A stretch of DNA of 64,000 nt. Origin: Scatomonas sp963928055 (GTDB taxonomy: Bacteria > Bacillota > Clostridia > Lachnospirales > Lachnospiraceae). Made by a program: the position numbers and the translations under genes. Location of the stretch: NCBI GenBank assembly GCA_963928055.1, contig CAWVDN010000002.1, positions 1 through 64,000 of the forward strand, written 5' to 3'. The notes under the pieces were generated by a model. The model worked only from the letters and a program-made list of their open reading frames with translations. It searched no databases and was not told where the DNA came from. Positions 43,743 through 52,100 of the stretch are shown here, in pieces (within the stretch, counting starts at the first letter, position 1; each line of letters begins with the position of its first letter).

Positions 43743-46700
43743 TTACCTGCCGGCGATGGTGGCGATATCCACCAGTTCCAGTTTTTTGATATCGGTATTT
43801 TCCAATGAGGTCACCAGAGCCTCCGCCGTGTCCACGGCAGTCAGCACATTGACCCCTGTCTCAATGGCGTTCCGGCGGATGATGAATCCGTCTTTGGCGT
43901 GCTCCACGCCCTGCTCCGGAATGTCGATGACCAGATCGATCCTGTGGCCCAGGATCAGGTCCATAAGGTTGGGGCTGTCCTGCTCGATCTTGTTGGTGCG
44001 GATGGCGTGGACTCCGTTTTCCTTCAGCATCCGGGCAGTGCCCCGGGTGGCGTAGATCTTATAGCCCAGCTGTTCAAACCGCCTGGCCACCGGCAGCATC
44101 TCCTGCTGCTCGCTGTCCCGGACAGTGATGATCATATTCTTATATTTGGGCAGGTGAATGCCCGCCCCCAGAAAGGCCTTGTAGAGAGCCTCGTTGAAGG
44201 TCCTGGCGATGCCCAGGCACTCTCCCGTGGACTTCATCTCCGGTCCCAGGCTGATATCCGCTCCCCGGATCTTCTCAAAGGAGAACACCGGCATCTTGAT
44301 GGCGATGTAATCCGCCTCCGGCTGCAGTCCCGGGGTGTATCCCATTTCCCGGATCTTGTGGCCCAGGATCACCCGGGTGGCCAGGGGCACAATGGGAATG
44401 CCCGTTACCTTGCTGATGTAGGGCACGGTCCTGGAAGACCGGGGATTTACCTCGATCACATACACCTGCTCCCGGTACACGATGAACTGAATGTTGATCA
44501 TGCCCAGCACATGAAGGGACCGGGCCAGCCTTCTGGTGTACTCCTCGATGGTTTCCTTGGCCTTCTGGCTGATGCTCTGGGCCGGATACACGGAGATGCT
44601 GTCTCCGGAATGGATGCCGGCCCGCTCAATGTGCTCCATAATGCCGGGGATCAGAATGTCCTCCCCGTCGCAGACGGCGTCCACCTCGATCTCCTTGCCC
44701 TCCAGGTATTTGTCCACCAGAATGGGATGTTCCTGGGTGTAGCGGTTGATGACGCCGATGTATTTCTCGATATCCTCATCGTTGATGGCGATCTGCATGC
44801 CCTGGCCTCCCAGCACGTAGGAGGGGCGCACCAGCACCGGATAGCCCAGCTCGTTGGCCGCCGCCTTGGCTTCCTCGGCGGTGAACACCGTGTGGCCGGC
44901 GGCTCTGGGGATCTCGCACTTCTGCAGGATCTGGTCAAAGAGCTCCCGGTCCTCGGCGGCGTCCACATCCTCCGCGGAGGTGCCCAGGATCTTCACGCCC
45001 ATTTTGATCAGGGCTTCCGTCAGTTTGATGGCGGTCTGCCCGCCGAACTGCACCACGGCTCCGTCGGGATGCTCGTTGTTTACCACGTTCTCCACATCCT
45101 CGGGCGTCAGAGGCTCAAAGTATAGCTTGTCGGCGATATCGAAGTCCGTGCTGACAGTCTCCGGATTGTTGTTGATGATAATGGTCTCGTAGCCTTCCTT
45201 GGCAAAGGCCCAGGTACAGTGCACGGAGCAGAAATCAAACTCGATGCCCTGGCCGATGCGGATGGGGCCGGAGCCCAGCACCAGGACTTTTTTCTTCCCG
45301 GTGTTTTCCGGCACCGCCTCGTTTTCCCCGCCGTACACCGAGTAATAGTAGGGCGTGGTGGCGGCGAATTCCGCGGCGCAGGTGTCCACCATCTTGTAGG
45401 CGGCCACAATGTTATACTGCTTCCGCAGGGCTTTGACCTCCTCCTGGGTCTTTCCGGAAAGCCGGGCGATGAGATAATCCGGGAACTCCATTCTCTTGGC
45501 TTCCCGCAGCAGCTCCTCCGTCAGTTCCTTTGTCCGCAGGGACTGCTCCATCTCCACCAGAATAGCGATCTTGTCAATGAACCAGCAGTCGATCTTGGTC
45601 AGATCATGGATCTTCTCATAGGGAACGCCCCGGCGCACCGCCTGGGCGATCCTCCAGATCCGCATGTCGTCCACGATCTCCAGCTGCTCCAGGAGTTCTT
45701 CCTCCGAAAGGCCGGTGAAATCGTAGGACATCAGGGAATCCACATGCTGCTCCAGGGAGCGGATGGCCTTCATAAGGGCTCCCTCAAAGTTATTGCAGAT
45801 ACTCATGACCTCCCCGGTGGCTTTCATCTGTGTGGTCAGGGTCCGCTTGGCGCTGATGAACTTATCGAAGGGCAGCCTTGGGATCTTCACCACGCAGTAG
45901 TCCAGCATGGGCTCAAAGCTGGCATAAGTCTTTTTGGTAATGGCGTTGGGAATCTCGTCCAGGGTGTAGCCCAGGGCGATCTTGGCCGCCACCTTGGCGA
46001 TGGGGTAGCCGGTGGCCTTGGAGGCCAGGGCCGAAGAACGGCTGACCCGGGGATTTACCTCGATGACGCAGTATTCAAAGCTGTCGGGGTTCAGGGCGTA
46101 CTGCACGTTGCAGCCGCCGGTGATGCCCAGCTCGCTGATAATGTTCAGGGCGGAGGTACGGAGCATCTGGTACTCTTTGTCTCCCAGGGTCTGGGAGGGA
46201 GCCACCACGATAGAATCTCCGGTGTGGACGCCTACAGGGTCGATGTTCTCCATGTTGCAGACCGTAATGCAGTTGCCGGCGCTATCCCGCATGACCTCGT
46301 ACTCGATCTCTTTCCAGCCGGCGATGCAGCGCTCCACCAGCACCTCTCCCACCCGGGAGAGACGGAGGCCGTTGGAGAGAATCTCCACCAGCTCTTCCTC
46401 ATTGTGGGCGATGCCGCCGCCGCTGCCTCCCAGAGTGTAGGCCGGCCGCAGCACCACGGGATAGCCGATGGTATTGGTAAAGGCGATACCGTCCTCCACA
46501 TTGGTCACCACCAGAGAAGCCGCCACCGGCTCCCCGATCTTTTCCATAGTATCTTTAAATTCCTGCCGGTCCTCCGCTTTGCGGATGGTGGAGGAAGTGG
46601 TTCCGATGAGACGGACGTTGTTTTCCTTCAGGAAGCCTCTCTCCTCCAGCTCCATGGCCAGATTCAGGCCCGCCTGGCCTCCCAGGGTAGGCAGCACGCT

Positions 46701-46952
46701 GTCCGGTTTTTCTTTCAGGATCAGCTGCTCCACCACCTCCACGGTCAGAGGCTCAATGTAGACCCGGTCCGCGATATCTTTATCCGTCATGATGGTGGCC
46801 GGGTTGGAGTTCAGCAGCACCACTTCCAGGCCCTCTTCCTTCAGGGAACGGCAGGCCTGGGTTCCCGCGTAGTCAAATTCCGCCGCCTGTCCGATGACAA
46901 TGGGGCCGGAGCCGATCACAAGTACCTTTTTGATGTCTGGATTCTTTGGCAT
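43743..46952 (-). CDS. carB: carbamoyl phosphate synthase large subunit
   Basis: This 1069-residue, two-fold enzyme makes carbamoyl phosphate for pyrimidines and arginine. The two ATP-grasp halves each open with the VLVIGSGPIVIGQAAEFDYAG / VLVLGSGPIRIGQGIEFDFCS motif (about 8 and 555). Further marks are AYTLGGSGGGIA and SYVLGGQGMQIA, with an allosteric MGS domain at the C-terminus. Its ATG shares one base with the carA stop (TAATG). The length is normal. Confidence 0.98.
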   Translation of the reverse strand: MPKNPDIKKVLVIGSGPIVIGQAAEFDYAGTQACRSLKEEGLEVVLLNSNPATIMTDKDIADRVYIEPLTVEVVEQLILKEKPDSVLPTLGGQAGLNLAMELEERGFLKENNVRLIGTTSSTIRKAEDRQEFKDTMEKIGEPVAASLVVTNVEDGIAFTNTIGYPVVLRPAYTLGGSGGGIAHNEEELVEILSNGLRLSRVGEVLVERCIAGWKEIEYEVMRDSAGNCITVCNMENIDPVGVHTGDSIVVAPSQTLGDKEYQMLRTSALNIISELGITGGCNVQYALNPDSFEYCVIEVNPRVSRSSALASKATGYPIAKVAAKIALGYTLDEIPNAITKKTYASFEPMLDYCVVKIPRLPFDKFISAKRTLTTQMKATGEVMSICNNFEGALMKAIRSLEQHVDSLMSYDFTGLSEEELLEQLEIVDDMRIWRIAQAVRRGVPYEKIHDLTKIDCWFIDKIAILVEMEQSLRTKELTEELLREAKRMEFPDYLIARLSGKTQEEVKALRKQYNIVAAYKMVDTCAAEFAATTPYYYSVYGGENEAVPENTGKKKVLVLGSGPIRIGQGIEFDFCSVHCTWAFAKEGYETIIINNNPETVSTDFDIADKLYFEPLTPEDVENVVNNEHPDGAVVQFGGQTAIKLTEALIKMGVKILGTSAEDVDAAEDRELFDQILQKCEIPRAAGHTVFTAEEAKAAANELGYPVLVRPSYVLGGQGMQIAINDEDIEKYIGVINRYTQEHPILVDKYLEGKEIEVDAVCDGEDILIPGIMEHIERAGIHSGDSISVYPAQSISQKAKETIEEYTRRLARSLHVLGMINIQFIVYREQVYVIEVNPRSSRTVPYISKVTGIPIVPLATRVILGHKIREMGYTPGLQPEADYIAIKMPVFSFEKIRGADISLGPEMKSTGECLGIARTFNEALYKAFLGAGIHLPKYKNMIITVRDSEQQEMLPVARRFEQLGYKIYATRGTARMLKENGVHAIRTNKIEQDSPNLMDLILGHRIDLVIDIPEQGVEHAKDGFIIRRNAIETGVNVLTAVDTAEALVTSLENTDIKKLELVDIATIAGR

Positions 46953-48025
46953 TATTTCTTTCCTCCCATCATGTCGATAAACCGGTCAAACAGATACGCC
47001 GAATCCTGGGGACCCGGAGAAGCCTCCGGATGGTACTGGACGGTGAAGATGTTTTTGCCGATGTAGCGCAGGCCCTCGTTGGTGCCGTCGTTGACGTTGA
47101 CAAAGGCCGGCTCCGCCACTTTCGGATCCAGGGTGGCCGTGTCCACCACATAGCCGTGGTTCTGCGATGTAATGTAGACCCGGCCGGTGGCCAGATCCTT
47201 CACCGGATGGTTGCCGCCCCGGTGGCCGTATTTCAGCTTTTTCGTATCCGCTCCCGTAGCCAGGGCCATGAGCTGGTGGCCCAGGCAGATGGCAAAGATG
47301 GGCACATCGGAGTCGTACAGCTTTCTTACTTCTTGAATGATGTCTCCGCAGTCCTTGGGATCCCCTGGGCCGTTGGAGAGCATGATGCCGTCGGGCCTTG
47401 CGGCCAGGATCTCCTCCGCCGGCGTCTGCGCCGGATACACCGTCACCTGGCAGCCTCTCTTGTTCAGGGACGCGGGAATATTTTTCTTAACCCCGAAATC
47501 CATCAGGGCCACTTTATAGCCGGTTCCCTTCCATTTCACCGGCTCGGAGCAGGTTACCTTTTCCACCACCTTACCGGTCCGGTAAGCCTTTAATCTGGGC
47601 AGAATCTCCTGCAGGTCGTAATTCTCGTTGGTGGTAATCATGCCGTTCATGGTGCCCTCTTCCCGGAGAATCCGGGTGAGAGCCCGGGTGTCGATGCCGG
47701 CAATACCGGGAATATCAAAACGCTTCAGGAAGTTCTGAATGGTGTCCTGGCTGCGGAAGTTGCTGGGCATCCGGGAAAGCTCCCGGACAATGTAGCCGTC
47801 CGGCCAGGGGCGCAGGGATTCCTGATCCTCGTAACAGATTCCATAATTTCCTATCAGGGGGTAAGTCATACAGACAGCCTGTCCGGCATAAGACGGGTCG
47901 GTTAAGACCTCCAGGTAACCAGTCATTGAAGTGTTAAAGACGATCTCACTGATGATTTCCTTCCGCGAACCGATACTGGTTCCGGTGAAAACATGGCCGT
48001 CTTCCAAAATCAGAAAAGCTTTCAT
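46952..48025 (-). CDS. carA: carbamoyl phosphate synthase small subunit
   Basis: This 357-residue glutaminase subunit has an N-terminal domain (MKAFLILEDGHVFTGTSIGSRKEIISEIVFNTSMTGYLEVLTDPSY) and a class I amidotransferase domain. The nucleophile is in FAICLGHQLMAL (about C243) and the His-Glu pair in VQYHPEASPGP. It is the first gene of carAB and has a leader of about 420 nt with repeats and large hairpins. AAGGAGCGAC precedes the ATG. Confidence 0.98.
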   Translation of the reverse strand: MKAFLILEDGHVFTGTSIGSRKEIISEIVFNTSMTGYLEVLTDPSYAGQAVCMTYPLIGNYGICYEDQESLRPWPDGYIVRELSRMPSNFRSQDTIQNFLKRFDIPGIAGIDTRALTRILREEGTMNGMITTNENYDLQEILPRLKAYRTGKVVEKVTCSEPVKWKGTGYKVALMDFGVKKNIPASLNKRGCQVTVYPAQTPAEEILAARPDGIMLSNGPGDPKDCGDIIQEVRKLYDSDVPIFAICLGHQLMALATGADTKKLKYGHRGGNHPVKDLATGRVYITSQNHGYVVDTATLDPKVAEPAFVNVNDGTNEGLRYIGKNIFTVQYHPEASPGPQDSAYLFDRFIDMMGGKK

Positions 48026-48100
48026 AGTCGCTCCTTGTCCTTTCCTTGTTTGCCCCTGTGTTTTTGCTTCCCGGGCGCGCAGGCCGCCCTCGGCTCCCTC

Positions 48101-48330
48101 CGCCGTGCAGTTCGGCTCCTTTCAGGACCCGAACTCGCGGGCTTCGCCACGGCTTTCCTTCGCCGTGCAGTGCGGCCCCTTTCAGAACCCGAACTCGCGG
48201 GCTTCGCCTCCGGCTCTTTTCGCCGTGCAGTGCGGCCCCTTTCGGGGCCCGCACTCGCGGGCTTCGCCTTCGGCTTTCCTTCGCCGTGCAGTGCGGCCCC
48301 TTTCGGGGCCCGCACTCGCGGGCTTCGCCC
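48101..48330. repeat. tandem 60-bp palindromic repeats in the carA leader
   Basis: Three full copies and one partial copy (starting at 48101, 48161, 48221, 48282) share the start CGCCGTGCAG and the end CTCGCGGGCTTCGCC. Each holds a stem such as GTGCGGCCCC/GGGGCCGCAC; the first copy changes both arms together (GTTCGG/CCGAAC), keeping the pairing. This points to a selected structure. The minus strand is open through the array but codes only a low-complexity 20-residue repeat, so I do not call a gene. Confidence 0.88.
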
Positions 48331-48333
48331 TAT

Positions 48334-48397
48334 ATCCAAAAGCAGGGGCAGTTCAGCTTAAATGCGAGCATTTGCTGGACTGCCCCTGCTTTTGGAT
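48334..48397. promoter_or_regulatory. 64-nt hairpin with 24-bp stem in the carA leader
   Basis: ATCCAAAAGCAGGGGCAGTTCAGC pairs with 48374-48397 with only one G-T pair, and the loop holds a further AAATGC/GCATTT stem. It lies between the carA promoter and the tandem repeats. No matching riboswitch or PyrR leader was recognised. Confidence 0.8.
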
Positions 48398-48422
48398 GCA
48401 CGGCTCATTGCCTACGCGCAAA

Positions 48423-48500
48423 AAAAAAGAGAAACAGTCCTCTTTTGTTTTTTCAAAGTTTACCACAATCGATGGGGGTTTTCAACTGTTTCTCTTTTTT
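48423..48500. repeat. 16-bp inverted repeat around the carA promoter
   Basis: AAAAAAGAGAAACAGT (48423-48438) and its exact complement (48485-48500) flank a 46-bp centre that contains the carA -35/-10. Both ends carry T runs, so the repeat may end transcription of the upstream gene and/or attenuate carAB. Confidence 0.75.
48457..48485 (-). promoter_or_regulatory. promoter of carAB
   Basis: TTGAAA (48485-48480), 17 bp, TAAACT (48462-48457) on the minus strand. It gives a leader of about 420 nt before carA. Confidence 0.7.
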
Positions 48501-48623
48501 AATTTGTGATTCCCGCTCCGGAAGTCGGTTCTGCTTTTTCTATCAATCCATACGGATTCAGCTGTTCTTATCGGTGTTCTTGTTTTTCTTCACAGACATG
48601 TATTGCTGTTTGTCACTCAGCTT

Positions 48624-48977
48624 TTACGGTATCCGCATTGCCGATTGTAGTCTGCCTCCGCCGCTTTTGTCCGGAATATACATGAACACATACTCCTCAC
48701 CCTCCTCCAGAAGCCGGGTCACGAGATCCGGCGCCTCCAGAAAGATTGTATATCCTGCGGTTTCCGCTTCTATTTCGCTTTCGGTGCTGTTGACGCTTTT
48801 AACTGCTGCCGTGATTGTACAGCTGCCGGATTTTCCCATTTGAAACGTATACAGGCACTGAGGGACAGCAAGCAAAACCAGAAAAACCGCAAAAAGGTTA
48901 TCCCATTTACTGTTTTTCCTTTTCACTCCTTTTATCAGAAGCAGAACGCACCAGAGAAGCGTGGCGGCTAAACACAC
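48624..48977 (-). CDS. small membrane protein, apparently lacking its true 5' end
   Basis: From GTG 48977 the frame codes 117 residues with two membrane helices (CLAATLLWCVLLLIKGV and WDNLFAVFLVLLAVPQCLYTFQ) and a C-terminal outer beta domain (SGSCTITAAVKSV...GGGRLQSAMRIP). The frame stays open upstream to about 49165, adding two more helix-like stretches (AGILLWVFYIFQEELSFYGIYTLF) but no ATG, GTG or TTG, and it enters the operon B terminator. The 5' part therefore looks cut off, or a rare start is used. I do not recognise the family. It marks the left border of operon B. Confidence 0.5.
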   Translation of the reverse strand: MCLAATLLWCVLLLIKGVKRKNSKWDNLFAVFLVLLAVPQCLYTFQMGKSGSCTITAAVKSVNSTESEIEAETAGYTIFLEAPDLVTRLLEEGEEYVFMYIPDKSGGGRLQSAMRIP

Positions 48978-49109
48978 ATAGGGGATCAGACTTGCCGCCT
49001 CACTGACTCTATAACTGAACAGCGTGTAGATCCCGTAAAAAGAAAGTTCCTCCTGAAATATGTAAAAGACCCACAGAAGGATTCCCGCTAATCTGAAGGC
49101 AGAAAAAAA

Positions 49110-49156
49110 GCCTCCCTCTCCAATGCGGTTTCTTGTTTCCGCATGAAAAGGGAGGC
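49110..49156 (-). terminator. terminator of operon B
   Basis: GCCTCCCT pairs with AGGGAGGC around an inner ATGCGG/CCGCAT stem; the minus strand then runs into T7. It starts 32 bp after the GH20 gene stop. Confidence 0.9.
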
Positions 49157-49188
49157 TCTGCTTTTTTATTCTGTTTTAACGGATGGCA

Positions 49189-52100
49189 TTACCATCTGAA
49201 CAGGGATCCGAAGAAGCCTGTCACGGTGTCGACAACGTCGTTGACAACCTTTTTGACGGTATTGCCCAGCCGCTCAAAGAAGCCGCCGCTTTCTTCCTGG
49301 GATTCGTCTTCTTCCGGCTCCTGGGGTTCTTCCTGTACCGCTTCTTCTGCCTGGAGTTCCACGGTCTCAGATTCGCCGTATGCCACTTCCACATCGGAAG
49401 CTTCTCCGGTCAGCGCATAGCCTTCCGGCAGGATGCCCTGGGCTGCCGCCTGGATGTCGGCCGCCGCGAAGGTATGGGTCTCACCTGCCGCGCCGTTGGC
49501 CGTCAGGGCTGTGGAAGCCAGTTCGCTTCCGGCAGCGTCCGTCAGGACGATGTTGGCGATGGCGTCGGCGGTGGTCACCTCCGGAACCTCCGGGGTTTCT
49601 TCTGACCCGGAAGTGAAGCCGAGGCTCATAAGGGCCGGCATCAGATCCGCTTTGGTGAGCTCCGCAAATGTGCCGCTACCACCGAGAACTTTCACCTTGG
49701 TGATGGCAAGGATGCCGCCGCTGTTGTTCGTAATAGTCACATTGCTTCCGTCCACTTTATAGTACATATCTGTACTGGAAGTCAGCTTTGCCTCCGAGCC
49801 ATTATTAATAGTGTAGTTTACATCTGCGTTCAGTGCCTTCATGCCCACCTGTACGCTGCCTGTCACGCTGAACACAACGCTTTCACCGACTCTTAAATAC
49901 AGCTCATTCTTCGGGCCGTTATCCAGCAGATCCTGGGCATTGCTTGTCTCGTACTTAACATTTGAAAGCAATACCGCGCCTGCAGTGGTTCCAGTCTCGG
50001 AATATACCTGGGAAAGCGCATTCTCAGCGATCTGGTCCGCATACTGGCTGCCAGAGGTATCAACCATCAGCGCCGCCAGTACCTGGTCGCGAAGCTCCAC
50101 ATAGGTGGGATTCGCTTCTCCGTCCGATGCGTAAGCCGGTCTGTCTCCCTCCAGGGTGCCGTATACACGGTATCCATCGATACTGACCGTATCACCCTCA
50201 TCTTCTGCCGTCGTCTTCATATGGGTCAGTTTTACGGTATAGCTGTCTCTTGTTCCAAGATCCAGGCTGATCACCGGCACGTTGTACCCGTTCCCTGCCT
50301 GTCCTGCTGTTGCACCTGTGGTACCGTCTTTCAGCGAGGTCTCTACCTGGACAACTTTTACAATGCTGCCCGCGTCGTTGGACACGGTGGCAAACAGGCG
50401 TCCGGAATCCGGCGTGCTGTTTGTGTAAATGTCAATGCCTGTTCCGGTAAATGTAAGCTCCGCGGAATCGCCGTAAGCGTTACTTACCGCCTGGGTGCCG
50501 TTGCTGGCGCCATAGGACTCATTCGCGTACTTCGCGTCATACCCGTACTGATTGGCGTTCTCTGCCCCCGGCGCCGCGGTCTGCTGTGTGCCGCTGCCCT
50601 TGGAATAGCCGGTCCAGCCATCAGAGTAGCTTGCGAAGCCCTCCTCATAATATACGTTGGTAGCCGGAACAAATCCTACGCTGAACCGCTGGGTATTGCC
50701 GCTGTAATTTACCCGCACCGTAACCGCATCGATTCCTGTCAGGATCTCGGACGGTGTGTAGGTGATGGTCTTTGTGCTGCTGTCATAAGAAATTTTGTCA
50801 GAGCTTGACGTCACACTCTGTACCTGATCTGCATTTTCTACCAGGTCGCTGACCGGAACCTGTACCGGCAGACCGAAGTCTACGATATATCTTACGTTCA
50901 GCGCTTCCGCGTTCAGGGTATAGTGCAGGGTCAGAGTCTTGCCGTCCTCGGACAGATCCGCTCCCGAGTACTGGTACAATCCGCTCCGGTACTGAGGGTC
51001 TACATCCATAACCGTAATGTCTTTATTAAAGGTCTGATTTACACCGGAACTGTTGGTGATATAGGCATCATCATCCAGCGTAAAGGATCCGCCTGTCTGG
51101 GGCACGTCTGACTTCTGCACCAGTCCGTTGAAGAAGTTGATCGCGTTGGATCCTTCGTATCTTACAACCACCGGCATGGTATTGATCAGAGCGCCGCTGT
51201 TGCTGTCGTCCACCCAGTTGACCGTCAGGTTGTTGTCATTCTGTACCGGCTCCAGATAGATCAGAACCAGTTTGGCTGTGTTCTTTCCGGTAAAGACAAT
51301 ATTGGAAGCCTTGCCGTTTACCATCGGCTCCGTTCCCATGTCCTTATTCCAGACTTCCGTCTCGTCGTACCAGTAGCTTCCGGAATCCGTCTGTGTCTTT
51401 TCCCAATTGATCGAATCACTTGCATTCCAGGTATTCGAATTCGTGTTTCTATCCCTTGCACCATCTGTCACTGTAATCTTGGACACTTCATACTCGCTGT
51501 TGTTCAGCGGAGCAATGATACCGATATCACGAAGTCCTGTATCCGGTTTATTCCAGAAATTAAGAATAGTTGTAGACTGATGATACATATTGTTCTCTGA
51601 AGGAGAAACTGTATTGTCCGGATATACTACAGCCACAGTAAGGGCCACCTGGCCCTCTCCACTACTGGTATCAGGCGTCTCTCCATCTGTGGAATAACCC
51701 CAGTCCTTCATAGCAGTAGTGATTTCTTTAGTGATTTCTGTATGCCGCATGTAGTAGGCTACCGCCTGATCTCCGGACATGAAATAATGCCATAACCCAT
51801 CCACAGTCTTATACTGCCATGCACCGTTGTGCCAGCGCACATGCGTAAATGTAGTTCCGTCTGCTGTCTCGTCATCTCCACTGTCGCCGCTCTGGTGATT
51901 CTGGGAATCCAGTCGCATGGCCTGCCAGAATTTCACTTCCACCCAGTCGTCATAATTGGAGTAGGCAGTCTCCGGCACCTGGTCTGCAATGGCTACGCCA
52001 TTTTCATCAGATGCATCGTTTCTGCTGATCGTAGTGGAATTAGCTGCGTAATCGTTTGCCTGCCCGCGTACTGTACTGTTGGTGATCCAGTATTCTACGG

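Noticed and set aside
48101..48330. CRISPR array
   Set aside because: The units are contiguous 60-bp palindromic repeats without unique spacers, and no cas genes are near.
48022..48339. Minus-strand ORF of 105 codons in the repeats
   Set aside because: It only translates the 60-bp repeats into a low-complexity KPASxGPERGRTARR pattern, has no ribosome binding site, and lies in the carA leader.
49189..49300. LPXTG sortase signal on the giant proteins
   Set aside because: None of the three visible C-termini has an LPXTG motif followed by a hydrophobic helix and basic tail.
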